Assembly (NCBI GenBank): GCA_005406025.1
Contig: BGZK01001377.1
Coordinates: 62,001-126,000 of the forward strand
From: Eumeta japonica
Taxonomy: Eukaryota; Arthropoda; Insecta; Lepidoptera; Psychidae
Direction: 5' to 3'
DNA: 64,000 bases
In this document: positions 23,901-33,192 of the stretch, in pieces
How the letters are laid out: every line of letters starts with the position of its first letter
Numbering within the stretch: the stretch's first letter is position 1
Program-made: the position numbers and the translations under genes
Notes under the pieces: model-generated
The model's input: the letters and a program-made list of their open reading frames with translations, nothing else
The model's database searches: none
What the model was told of the DNA's origin: nothing

Positions 23901-26900
23901 AATGCACCGTGATTGGTTTCCAGGGTCTGATGATGGAGCTGGAAGTTTAGCATTCGAATTCCATAATGAAGCATAATTGGAGTTCGACTGCTTATTAAAA
24001 AAAATGTTAGAGGACGAGCTTCAGGAGTAGGATGATAAAAAACAATAGATGATGAAAATCAGCCAAGTGCGAGTGGGACGAGACATATTTTTTTTTTTGT
24101 AATGGTATGTCATGTATTTACTGAAAGAGGAAACACGCATAGTGCAACGCAGATGATAAAAGTTGAACACTACGGCCTCTCGTACCGGGCAGGGCGCCAG
24201 CTGCGCGCGGCGATCTGCTCTGGAAAGTTTCATTTTCTTTCAGTTTAATTTCGCAGCAACAACAATTTCGTATGATAATTATTACTCCTTTTGCAGGAAC
24301 ACTTATATATATATATGTGTGTGTGTTCATTCAAATGGAGTAATAATCGGTCTCACTTATAAATATATGTAAGTGAGACCGATACCGTCTATTCGTTACG
24401 TATTTTCAAATTTCGAATAAATATATATTTCTCATAAAAATAAAAAAAATCGAATATCCTTTTTTTTTAGAAAATCATTAATCTTTAATCAGTTAAATGA
24501 AAAAATCCTTTTGTTGCGTATTAAGCATATCACTTCTCGTAAAGGAAACATTAGAATTTTAATATAATACGTAATCAGAGAAAATCCATACATCATAGAA
24601 TTAGCTAAAAAAATCCAATGTTTTTACAATTTTAAAATTGCATATAAAGTGTCAGTAGGCCTGCATCATTAATGTCTCCTGTCGTTAATGGATCCTTTGG
24701 AACCAAGATATAGAATATCGCATTGGCTTTACGGAAATTTGTTGCCATTGTACAAGAAATGGAACTGCAGAAGAAGTGAACGAAGATATACAGTAAAACG
24801 CACGAAACACTGCCGCTGTGAAGTTAGTCACGAAAGCGTTGCAATGGCGTAAAACTGGCACGCGCGGGAGAAGAAGGAAGGGTCGGAGAACGTTAAACCT
24901 GCGCATTACATCATTCGAAGGCAATTCAGGGCGGCAGAGTTTCGTGCATTGTATTGTACTCAAAAAAAAATAGAAAAAAAACCCTGCGAAAAACATTTCT
25001 GTAAAAAAACGTGCCAAGTCTCGTAAGACTTTCGCCGTAAATAGTTTTGAGATGCCGAGAAAAGCTAAATAAATCAGCTACCTATTATTACTTTTGACTA
25101 TGAAGTCAATAAGTCACTCGATAGTTGACTTAAAACTGCAGCAAATATAGCGTCAAATTAGGAAGCATATATTAAAACTAGCTTCGGGCCCGTACGCATA
25201 ATAATGTATTACAAACCGATAATTTCGACATTCTACAACCGTCTCTTCTGTTTCGCTTCCTGCTATATTCCGCCATTTTATTTAATTGGTCCAATAGACC
25301 ATAATGGTAGCACAACTCAAACTGAAAACGTTTCGCTACTACATGGCAAATAAATTTTGTACTTTATAAAACTCAGGCTAATATTGTAAAGCTACGGAGG
25401 CAAAGCCGGGAGAAGAGCTACCATAATCGTTTTGTCAACTCACGCCGACGAAGCAGTGGATTAGCACTTTTTCTCGCGACTCGTGCAAGCGGTGTATAGA
25501 GCGCTAGCAAGACGCATTTCAAGATTTACTTATTTCGTTTTGTCAACCGATTATCAAACACTAAATTTTAGTACAAACTCATTTTAATAAACCACTAAAA
25601 ATCAAATCCAAATTGATTCTGCCATTATGGAGATCGATGAGCAAAAACTTACATATAAATAAGCACAAAATTGTTTATTTTGTTGTTATGTATATATGAC
25701 AGGTAGCTATCTACTAAAATCCACATATATTTACATCGTATGTACCCATCGTATTAAAATCCACATATGGATACATCGTATGTACCAATCGTACTAAAAT
25801 CCACATATGTATACATCGTATATACCCATCGTACTACTTCATCACTTCAAAAAAATCCGGCTTGAATAGTTTTTTACACGACTGGATGGCTGCTCTGCAC
25901 TAAATAACCATGGATTATAACAATGTTTTCTTGATATGGTCTATACATAACAATCAAGACTTATCAAAAATATACTGTATAATCGACCTTTGAAAATTCA
26001 AACAAAGTTTTACACTCTTTGTTTTTATTTTTCTAGACAAGATCATTTGACTGTAACATATAAAGTCGCTACGTCCTTTATACAGCACAATACGCGATGT
26101 AAATGCTCTTTATCGATGTTTTCAATAAACATATCAGTGACATATAAAATACAACACTAAAATATTTTGCAAACGAATTATTTCTCACGCTAGACGCTCG
26201 TCCAATTTTCTAAATTTATTATTCAAATAAAGCATAAATGCTTATTTATGTTATTCGAAATTAAATAACTATGTTAATACGGCATAATAATTTCAATAAT
26301 ATATGTTGTGCAATGCAACATATATTATTAAAATTATTATGCCGTTGATATGTTTACAACACAATCAACATTCCTGCAATAACCGAATTACCCTAAAAAT
26401 ATTATAGTTCAATTTATTGTTTGCACTATAGAATATAAAGACACATACTGAGTTTTCGTCTGTTACAAAATGATTTTATCATATCTTCTCTATTATCATT
26501 CCAAAAAAACAAAATTTTGGTGTAACAAAAGATTAAGTTTTAGAGTTCCGTGAGCAACTAGGAAATCCTATAGTTTCGCCACTGTCTTTTTTTCCGTCTA
26601 CGTCTTACCTCGGAGGCTCTTAGTACTAGAAAGCTGTATTTGGTATGGATATACATATTAATCACGCCGACAAAGTGGTAAAATAAAATAAAATAAAAAA
26701 TTAGGGTCCCTCATTATGCGTAAAATGGGGATGAATTTTTCCTCTCGTCTATCCATGGTTATCGTTGGATAGGTCATTCAAAATCATTGTGTTTGTGAAA
26801 ACCATCTTTCGATTTAGAGATCCATTTGCGAAATATTAAGTTTTAAAGTTTTTTTGTTCGAATCAAGTGTCTCCCCCTTTCAGCTAAATCGTTAATTAAC

Positions 26901-29900
26901 AAAATTAACTTAATTAAATTAAGAAAATTATTTCAGCTAAGTAGGCTTTACTAGTTAAAGAGTAATAGCGGTTCAATTTAAAAATCTACTTCAAGAAGTA
27001 AAAGCAAAATGTCGTACAAATTCCACTGAAGATTACTTAAATGAAGTTAGTGGTTGTATAAAATAGGTAATAAATGTAAATTTATGAACCATACAAAATT
27101 ATGAAAATATAAAATCACAACATCCTTAACACCCGTCCTATGTGGATCCGTTTTAGATGTTATTAGCGTTAATTTTCAAATGATTAAACCATGAATTCAA
27201 TTAATAGATTCATAGTATCAAACAGAAAGCTTTCTAAATCCGTATACTGTGAAGGACAACACTACGGAACCCTATGCTGATGATGGACCGACACACACGT
27301 GGTCGGGTTGTTTTTGTTGTTGTTTTTAAGCTTGTCAACGTGACCAGCGCCGGCCCCAGCTTTGCTCAGGGCGGAGCGAGATTGTTTTTCAGCGCCCCCA
27401 AGTCAGTGCTGCAATTTTCCAGAAATTTTAAATCGGCTTCATGATAAGTAAATAGTAATTGCTAATTTCTGAAAATAAGTTTCTATTACAAACATCAACA
27501 CATATTAAGCTTAAATTAAATTAAGTAACTTTAAGTATCGTAACACTGTTCTATATCTTTAGCGACAACAAAATTTAATTTTTTGCTTAAAATTGTCTTT
27601 GGCATTTGGTTTTTTAGCGCCCCTAGTTACATGGCGCCCGGAGCAACCGCTCCACTCTACCCCTGGGCCGGCGCTGAACATGAATTCAGGACGCTATATC
27701 AATAGCACAAATCGCATATTCAAAGTGATATAAATTTACTAAGACTTACGACTAAGTGGTACTTGTAGGCAACAGTTAGCGAGATCAAATTTTTGTATAG
27801 GAATATTGCCAATACATCCACTCACCACATGGCAATATCAATAGAGTGCTGAGTTTTCAGGACGAAATATGAAAATGAAACTGAATAATTTATGTAATGA
27901 TGAAAATGAGATTAGCGTGGAAGAAATTATGAAAGCAAAGAAGATTTGCAGAATACAAAGATAGGGTTTCGTGAGAGACGTTGAGGACTGGCAGGGGTAT
28001 AGTGGCAAGCCTGGTGCACTTTTAACGAGTGCTGGAAAAGCCGAAGGAAAAGGGTACCTAATGGCTGGTGCAAAACCGTTACAGTACCCCTCCGCTAAGA
28101 GAAAGGCTAACGGCAGGTTTGCACAAATTACCGCCCTACAAGCCTCCACAGTGTCGTTGGCAAATTGTATGCGAAAATTATTACTGAAAGAAATGTGAGT
28201 GATAATGTTAGTAAGCTCTGGTGTGTACAAACAGGATTTCGAACAGGGGTCGAGTGTACAGACCTAGTTTTCAATCTGCGAAGCATCATGGAAGAGTTTT
28301 TGGTTAGGAGCCATAAGATTTTGTGTACTTTCGTAGGTTTGAAAAAACCTTATCCAGATCAATTATCCTTTACATAGTAAATTATCATAACATTCAATTT
28401 GTTTATGATTATTTTTTTGTTGATAAAGGCATTAATTAGTCTTTCTCGGGCGGAGCGACTTTGAAATATTCTTATTTTCATTTTACACACATTTTTACCT
28501 TTATTACATACCTGTCTGTATGTTATATATTTCCTTTATCTTTCTGTATACGAGTAGAACAAAGTGCATCGGTCGTGTTGTTGTCTATGGACGTATGTAG
28601 CGATTAAAGAATACAACAATGTCAAACGCGTGTTGAGCGGATGCCTAGGCGAATCCTTTATATATTTTCCATCCCTTATTTATAGTTTGTTGGGATATCG
28701 AGTGCGCAAAACCTGGAACAACCTAAAAATGCAAAACAAGACGCCCTAAGAAATCAATCCCCGAATTTTTGGAGGAAGAAGTCTTTGATTTAACATTTTG
28801 GTTCAATTAACAGAACTGAAAAACTTTATGGAAAGGAAAATAATCTATGAAAAAAACCCTATACATGCACAGTGTGAGTAGCCTATCGATCAGCGCGTTG
28901 TAATACCTATAGGCTAGTTCAGTCGTTTTCGTCAGAATAAACACGACATATGTTTACCGGTTGAAAAACCATGGAGGCGTCAGACAGAGGCGAGTAGCTT
29001 CTCTATCGCTATTCAACCTATCCATGGACAAGATTTGAAAGAGTATGAACGTGGACTGGGAATGGGTGAGCTGTGTGTGAAATGTCAAATGCCTCCTGAA
29101 CACCTACGACCGATTAATCCTCGCGCCGTCGGCGTGCGAATTATAGGCAATGTAAACAAAAAAGAATCATTCTATTAAAAAAAAATTGGTTGTTTGTAAA
29201 GAGTCGGTTTACGGGCGATAATTTTACGCGATAATGTCATAAGAAAACATTGATGAAAAATTGCATACTTTTATGAATTGAATCATTATCACTGAATTAT
29301 CATTATTTTGTATCACTCTTCCACTCCATCGACCAACAGAATGGAAGAGAGATAGATGCGTCACAAGCTGAATGCTTAGGCCGACCGTGCCTCTCTATCG
29401 CTAGTTCCGCGCTCTCGCTCGCACGCTCGGCTCAGGCGGAACGTGACAATGAGTCATGCTTTTTCGTGCGTGCAGCCGGCGTTCATCGATTTATAAGACG
29501 TTATCACGTTAAAAAGAGGTATGAAAATAAATGTCAGCAAGATTAAGATCTCGGTGTTTGAAAGAGGTGAATGCATGACAGGAAGTGACGGAGTTAAACA
29601 AATGAAACAGTTTGTACACTTGAATAGTTTGTTTACAAATGACGGCAAATATGATGGACATTTTGAGAAGAGAGTAAATGCGGGAAATGGAAATAAAGTG
29701 AATAGGGCCTTACTTGCTGTTATAAACAATAAACATGTCTCAATACGAGTGCGTTTGCTGTCTGTAAAAGTCTTCATCTTTAGCTTAGTTTATGTACGGA
29801 AGTGAAATTTGGAATGGTAGAAAAAAAAATTAAAATCAATCCAGTGGATATGCGATTCCTGTATAATGTGTGGAGTGTCTTTGAAAGAGCTTGAAAGATG

Positions 29901-30522
29901 TAGTGATTAGACCAGAAAAAGGTCTATTGTAGTAATTTGACCATATACTGACAACATCAATCTACTCAAGAACGTGTATAAGAGTCGACAAGCGTAACCT
30001 ATGCTCTTCAAATTGGTGGCATATTAAAGAAGAGCCTAATTTTAAGCACCCGAAACCGATTAGCTTGCGTGAAATATTTGATGTGGCAGCGAAGGAAGAT
30101 AAATAAATTGTAAAAATCATAACACCTGTAAGTCTATGGTCTCTGCCTACCCTTATGGGAAAGAGACGTGAATTTATATTGTATTATTATTAATATGTAG
30201 CTTTAATATATCCTATAGCTAGTCGTAATATAGTATATCGTAATTATCAGGTTAATTTCAATATTCATTAAAAAGTGAGTGCTTACGAATAATTCTAACT
30301 TTTAAGGTTTTTAATTGATCGCTGTCCCGATGTTCAAAATGACCGCGCTTCTTATACGCCTTGTATACTCAAAAGTTAATAATCTGAATTTATTTTTAGC
30401 TTCAAGACAGAAAAAGGGGTGGTCTGACGCTGTCCAGGTATCAGGAGCTATTCGCCCAATTCCTCGGCGACACGAGGGACGACTGCGATGCGAAACATCT
30501 GTTCGGACCCTTAGAACTGTAG
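5873..30522 (+). CDS. SCP: Sarcoplasmic calcium-binding protein, complete, 5 coding exons
   Basis: The coding exons are 5873-5924, 14004-14170, 14902-14982, 18630-18782 and 30400-30522. They total 576 nt including the stop, giving 191 aa, the usual size for arthropod SCPs. All introns are GT/AG and every phase matches. The protein starts MAYTWDSRVAFVVRYLYD, typical of the family. EF-hand loop 1 is residues 18-29 (DIDNNGYLDAHD, Asp rather than Glu at position 12). Loop 2 is 70-81 (DFDKDGMITVDE) and loop 3 is 114-125 (DINADGVISIEE). A fourth hand near 155-170 lacks the acidic ligands. The protein ends LFGPLEL. SCPs are soluble Ca2+/Mg2+ buffers of invertebrate muscle and neurons; here that is family knowledge, not shown by the sequence. 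No signal peptide or membrane span is seen. Introns 1 (8.1 kb) and 4 (11.6 kb) are full of transposon debris. Which of the insect SCP paralogues this is cannot be settled by eye. Confidence 0.93.
8182..8510. repeat. Hexamer-periodic dispersed repeat, copy 1
   Basis: It is purine-rich with a loose 6-nt rhythm of gaaatc and gaccgg type, so the - strand shadow frame looks like repeated Phe-X residues. It shares flanks with 51450-51730: 'gatcggtag'-like start, 'aactgggag'-like word, 'atcga-c-acataa-agat' and 'tccacgcg'. A fragment of the end is also at 15230-15275. Confidence 0.55.
9762..9803. repeat. Perfect 19-bp inverted repeat with 4-nt loop
   Basis: The arms are 9762-9780 and 9785-9803, perfectly complementary (aagtagttctcaaatacac), with loop acta. 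It is a strong cruciform or hairpin. It is possibly the core of a foldback element, as no target duplication was seen. Confidence 0.8.
10127..10523. mobile_element. TA-flanked MITE with iterated 'actaatt' motifs
   Basis: The terminal inverted repeats are CTCTCTAAAACTGAATTAGT (20 bp, perfect), flanked by TA on both sides. That is the hallmark of Tc1/mariner-superfamily target duplication. The element is 393-397 bp with no coding frame. About eleven copies of aattagt or actaatt, in both orientations, lie inside it, so it is an array of short inverted repeats. It sits in SCP intron 1. Confidence 0.85.
10645..11123 (+). mobile_element. MITE family 'ACGTGACAACG', copy 1
   Basis: It begins tttttgacgtgacaacgtc and ends with gtcgttgtcacgtaaaac, then tcgcccgtataccgacttta and a T-rich tail, so an inverted ACGTGACAACG lies near each end. 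A GC-rich block with gagagag runs sits in between. The reverse-complement copy is at 29177-29514. There is no coding capacity. Confidence 0.7.
14004..14170 (+). CDS. SCP: SCP coding exon 2 (EF-hand 1, start of EF-hand 2)
   Basis: The acceptor is ttccaaattccag|AC and the donor is GACAAG|GTTCCG. The exon encodes residues 18-73, with EF loop 1 followed by the helix region LWEEIAQLADFDK. The exon is GC-rich compared with the AT-rich introns. It ends inside EF loop 2 after loop position 4. Confidence 0.94.
14171..14901 (+). other. SCP intron 2
   Basis: 730 nt of AT-rich intron with a poly-A run near 14780. No repeat family was recognised. Confidence 0.6.
14902..14982 (+). CDS. SCP: SCP coding exon 3 (rest of EF-hand 2)
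   Basis: The acceptor is atcttttctag|GAC and the donor is CAG|GTACAG. The exon has 27 in-phase codons running from DGMITVDEFKQAV to YEEFPQ, and it completes the second calcium loop. Confidence 0.93.
15298..15545 (+). mobile_element. tRNA-derived SINE
   Basis: A pol III A-box-like tggctcggcgg (15303-15313) and B-box agttcgattcc (15347-15357) are spaced as in a tRNA head. They are followed by a GC-rich body containing 'ggtccccggcccgcattggg', recognised from lepidopteran SINEs, and an A-rich tail taaaataaaat. The A box has one mismatch. It sits in SCP intron 3 in the gene's orientation. Confidence 0.65.
15801..16668 (-). mobile_element. Internally deleted mariner transposon
   Basis: The ends are TTAGGTCGGGGAAAA and its reverse complement, flanked by TA target duplications (15799-15800 and 16669-16670). 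The length is 868 bp against about 1.3 kb for complete mariners. The - strand carries transposase pieces in order: DEPRSGRPVTDKVDAIL, RHISSYDKADKLGID, DTWVPHELSERSLMNRLL, ITGDEKWITFD (first catalytic Asp retained) and APQTIAKPGLIRNK. Stops and a frameshift follow, then a jump to the 3' end, so the second and third catalytic residues are deleted. Confidence 0.9.
17399..17830 (+). repeat. Dispersed repeat 'agggttcc ... cacttggccgg'
   Basis: It starts 'tttttagggttcca', contains 'gtctgtcgccaggccgtatc' and 'gacagttgaaattttcaca', and ends 'gttgcacttggccggt'. I recognise it as a very abundant non-coding repeat of lepidopteran genomes. It is inside SCP intron 3. Confidence 0.7.
18630..18782 (+). CDS. 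SCP: SCP coding exon 4 (EF-hand 3)
   Basis: The acceptor is ttcaaagcag|GCG and the donor is AAT|GTAAGT. The exon has 51 in-phase codons with the canonical loop DINADGVISIEE at residues 114-125, followed by YRYDCVQRMVVDD. The polypyrimidine tract before the acceptor is poor, but the phase and the protein match are exact. Confidence 0.94.
18981..19346 (-). mobile_element. Antisense LINE 3' end, truncated
   Basis: Read on the - strand it contains CDVRERRGLKEDVMTRIE, then VGKGRPRKSYADQIG, then the terminus of the same LINE ORF as at 28-30 kb. It is 5'-truncated and frameshifted, and lies in SCP intron 4 just after exon 4. Confidence 0.8.
21440..21610 (+). repeat. Degraded SINE/LINE tail-like repeat
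   Basis: It contains 'actagcttttgtcctcgact', 'ccgcgtagac' and 'aaagttcaagtcaatcgga', in the order seen in common lepidopteran retroelement tails. It is heavily mutated and its boundaries are approximate. Confidence 0.4.
23689..24000. repeat. Degenerate tandem repeat, three units of about 115-120 bp
   Basis: The units start near 23689, 23809 and 23923. Each opens with ggt(a/c)tctgatgatg followed by gaaggtaggc-like and 'cataa-' words, then 'cctagtcgtgtttg'. The unit is found in lepidopteran repeats. Confidence 0.65.
24346..24383. repeat. Perfect 14-bp inverted repeat
   Basis: The arms atcggtctcactta (24346-24359) and taagtgagaccgat (24370-24383) have a 10-nt AT loop between them. It lies downstream of a TA/TG dinucleotide tract. 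Confidence 0.75.
24790..24957. mobile_element. Short MITE, copy 1
   Basis: The inverted ends are gcacgaaacactgccgc (24800-24816) and gcggcagagtttcgtgc (24931-24947), 16 of 17 matching, with weaker complementarity outside. A second copy in the opposite orientation is at 49771-49910. It is non-coding; the 110-aa - strand frame over it is a shadow. Confidence 0.7.
25712..25831. repeat. Tandem repeat, three 40-bp units
   Basis: The units start at 25712, 25752 and 25792, each beginning tactaaaatccacatat and ending acccatcg. They differ at a few positions only, so the array is young. Confidence 0.9.
26279..26345. repeat. 30-bp inverted repeat (AT-rich foldback)
   Basis: The arms are 26279-26308 and 26316-26345, with 29 of 30 pairs and a 7-nt loop. 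The arm begins acggcataataattt. It is likely a palindromic MITE or foldback; no ORF is present. Confidence 0.8.
26540..27330. repeat. Dispersed lepidopteran-type repeat, copy B
   Basis: It is the counterpart of copy A at 622-1342. Shared blocks include 'ctcttagtactagaaagctg', 'cgacaaagtggtaaaataa', 'tcgttggataggtcattca', 'acacccgtcctatgtgg' and 'actacggaaccctat'. It starts agttccgt and ends gtggtcgggt. It is non-coding. Confidence 0.65.
27345..27676. mobile_element. hAT-like MITE with CAGCGCCGGCCC ends
   Basis: The left end CAGCGCCGGCCCC and right end GGGCCGGCGCTG form a 12-bp inverted repeat. The flanks aacgtgac and aacatgaa agree at 6 of 8 bases, consistent with an 8-bp hAT target duplication. 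It is 332 bp and non-coding. The hAT assignment is inferred from the CAG end and the flanks. Confidence 0.65.
27960..30185 (+). mobile_element. LINE (non-LTR retrotransposon) relic, reverse-transcriptase ORF in pieces
   Basis: The pieces run in order. At 28050-28370 are VPNGWCKTVTVPL and VVGKLYAKIITE, then TGFRTGVECTDLVFNLRS and a degenerate FVGLKKPYPD. At 28970-29135 are GGVRQRRVAS, FNLSMDK and YDRLILAPSACEL. At 29521-29790 are MKINVSKIKISVFERGE, HLNSLFTNDGKYDG and VNAGNGNKVNRALLAVINN. The 3' end, SMVSAYPYGKE, is near 30130-30165. The region has many stops. The middle of the RT (28380-28960) is missing or replaced, and a MITE separates 29135 from 29515. The clade was not assigned. Confidence 0.85.
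29177..29514 (-). mobile_element. MITE family 'ACGTGACAACG', copy 2, inserted in LINE
   Basis: It is the reverse complement of 10645-11123. It opens aaaattggttgtttgtaaag and cggtttacgggcgataattt, holds the same gagag/cgctcgcacgctcgg GC block, and closes tttataagacgttatcacgt. The LINE reverse-transcriptase frame stops just before it and resumes right after it. Confidence 0.7.
30400..30522 (+). CDS. SCP: SCP coding exon 5 (C-terminus and stop)
   Basis: The acceptor tatttttag| is followed by 40 codons and TAG at 30520-30522. The frame reads GGLTLSRYQELFAQFLG and ends LFGPLEL, the family's characteristic C-terminus. A longer open frame in another phase covers the same bases and is a shadow. The fourth EF-hand position is present in outline but has lost its calcium ligands. 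Confidence 0.93.
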   Translation, partial: LQDRKRGGLTLSRYQELFAQFLGDTRDDCDAKHLFGPLEL

Positions 30523-30770
30523 GCTTTGCGAAACCTCAACACGGCCCTACTGACACCTACCTACTTTTAAGTACGCTGCGGCTTACATGTATGTAAATTA
30601 CTTAACTTCTAGGTAATCTGGAAATGGTTGAATTTGTATCGGAAAATGAGAATTGAATATCAAGGAATGAAATTTATTGCGTAGTACTGCTAATTTTTTT
30701 CTGTCTTACGGCTTATCGCAGGAAAGAGATGCACAAGTTGCAATACTGAAAATACATTAGAATTTTTTTT

Positions 30771-30776
30771 ATTAAA
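30771..30776 (+). terminator. Possible SCP poly(A) signal ATTAAA
   Basis: The first poly(A)-like hexamer I see downstream of the SCP stop is ATTAAA, about 250 nt after it. It is a variant signal in AT-rich DNA, so chance occurrence is likely; transcript 3' ends are needed to confirm it. Confidence 0.25.
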
Positions 30777-32610
30777 TATTATGTATATGAATCTTCGATG
30801 CTCAGCACAAAATATTAAGTTTTCATAGAAAATTTAAGTAATTTAAATGTAAGCTTTCAAAAAAAATGTTTTTATATTTTTTATTAACAGTAAACAAATA
30901 TACATACGAAATGTTCTCAATTGTAGACGCAATATTTGCATAAACATTTGTCATAAAGCGATACGATCTGTCTCTTTACGAGAATTTTCATTTCAGAAAT
31001 TATTTTGCCGGAAAATCATCATCGATCGCTTTAAAATAGAGTCAGGAGTCGTCGCCTAGTGACTCTATAAATAGCGCGGGTTACGCCAACGTGGTAATAA
31101 TGTAATTCTAAAATTACACGTGTAACCATCGGGGAACTTGACCCAAAAATACGCCGGCGTATGTGAAATTGTAGATTATGTTGTTGTTCTGGTGTGATCC
31201 GTCTGTATGTTATTTAATGTGATCGCAGTTTTATTATATAGAACTATCGCTAGGAATATTGAGAGATAAATGATAATATTTCTATCCCGTCCTAGGAAAA
31301 GCATTGATTTTTTAATACGCGTTTAATGTCTTTTAAATAAGTCCGTTTATTAAAAAAAATATTCTGTGAATTGAATTCTTTGGAAAATGTATGTGTATTT
31401 TTTTGCAGTAAGTATTTTGAGATTGTATTGCAGTAATTTTTTTCTCAAAATTTGTTCTGACTGTTATTATAATGGAACTTAATTTAAAAAGTAGGGATAA
31501 TAAACGAATATGAAAGTATTTAGTAACAGAGTATGACTATTGGTGGTATTTATTCTTAGTATCTTACGTCTAAAAACCGGAGCAGTGACGAATATGTGTA
31601 AAATTTGGTAGAAGTAAAATCAGTCGTCCAGTCGGTTATAAACAAATAAAATTGTCGACCATCACCTAAATTTGATTGTAACAAGAACTGTATGTTTAAG
31701 ATATTCCCCTTTATTGAAAAAAAATTCATTTGGATCATGACAGTGGTTTCATTTGATGACAAAAGCGCGATCAGCTTCGCGAAAAAAATCAATAAAGTGA
31801 TATACTTTGTAAATACTATCTTAATTAGTTCTAAACTAGCACCACTCTACGCTTACGCTTAGATGAAAAGTGTTTAAAATATTTGAGAAATAGCACAATA
31901 AAACACGATATTACCTTTATTACTGTTTTTTTTTATTAAACTCTAGTTTCATGGATTAAATACAAGACGGATCGTTGCAGTGCAACGTCGTCGATTAACT
32001 TTCAATACAGCAATTTTAATTTGTACATTTACAAAAAAAAATATATAGGCGTACTGAAAAAATAACCGATATTATATTAAATAAGCAAAAAATAAATAAA
32101 AAAATAGATTTTTATACGAACATAATTGAGCTACTGTTCACTGAAAAGTTTTAATTTTCATGTAATAAATTTGTAAGGTACTTAAGTGTACATATCAGGA
32201 AATTGCGTCAACATTATGTTTAACATTAAAATGTTTATAAAATACAATTCAAGACTGAATTAGGTACATTAGGTCTCAGAGGGCATAGGACCCGGCAAAA
32301 CTTATTGGGTTGTTGTAAAATCTTATTCAAAATCCCGATACGATCATGTAAGAAGTTCTAATTCCTGTTTTAAAATGATTGAGTGGAGGAAAACATATCT
32401 AAAAATAGACGAAAAAAATATCTCACTCCGTAAGCCTATTAGTAATATCACAATTACGTACAGATTATTTACTAGATGTATCTCATACATGTTAATTCTT
32501 CATTTACATTTTTAGACTACTAATAGATAAATCATTTCAATCCGGGCACTTTCCTCGAAATGGAATCCCTGACATTCTCTTCTAGGTGAGAGTTTAGACT
32601 TTTGCCGTGG

Positions 32611-32652
32611 TTCGCTTTTTAATTTACAACAATTTATAAATTAAAAAGCGAA
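32611..32652. repeat. Perfect 16-bp inverted repeat
   Basis: The arms ttcgctttttaattta (32611-32626) and its complement (32637-32652) are separated by 10 nt. Confidence 0.75.
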
Positions 32653-33192
32653 ATATTAGTAAAAAATTTGACTACCATGTGAAGATACAAATTCACTCTG
32701 TGTCATTTTTAAAATAAAGCTTTTATCATTATTTCAAAATTAACGAAAACGCTCACCATACCAATTTTACTACAATATATACTTAGTAACATGTTGTACA
32801 ACGATGCACCGATCTGATTTCATAAAGATGCGTTACAATATTAAGAGAATTATGGCATTTTCTGATACATTTTATATCATCATACAAATCAAGAACTTTG
32901 CAATCTAACAAATCAGTGAAATTTATTTATATAGTCATGGTAAATAAACAGGTTTATATAACAATAAGTCTCAAAATACATTAAAATGAAATATGAAACT
33001 AAAAATTTTAAAAAAAAGTAATAAGGTAAATAAAACTAGCAATTTTAAGTTAACGAAAAGCGAGTTTTCGAATGTATAAATTTCTTTCAAGCAATATAAA
33101 ATTGGTTTTCCTATTATAATTAGCTATAAGTACATAAATGACTATATACAAGAAAGCAGTCAAAAGAATACACTAATTGAGGACTTGCGTAT

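Larger units (their letters stand above)
18783..30399 (+). other. SCP intron 4 (11.6 kb)
   Basis: Besides the listed repeats, 19.4-21.4 kb and 21.65-23.65 kb show no coding or recognisable element, apart from AT-rich self-complementary tracts (21.60-21.64, 21.80-21.87 kb) and an isolated TGACGTCA near 22866. Confidence 0.55.

Noticed and set aside
24685..25017. 110-codon - strand frame.
   Set aside because: It overlays a MITE with inverted ends and is a shadow of non-coding repeat sequence.
27838..28230. 130-codon - strand frame as a membrane protein.
   Set aside because: The opposite strand carries LINE reverse-transcriptase pieces in correct order; this frame is its antisense shadow.
30315..30596. 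93-codon + strand frame covering the last SCP exon.
   Set aside because: It is in a different phase from the SCP C-terminus; the spliced frame ending LFGPLEL is the supported one.
31060..31095. tataaata plus GC-rich sequence as a core promoter.
   Set aside because: No downstream exon or open frame supports a gene, and TATA-like words are common in AT-rich DNA.
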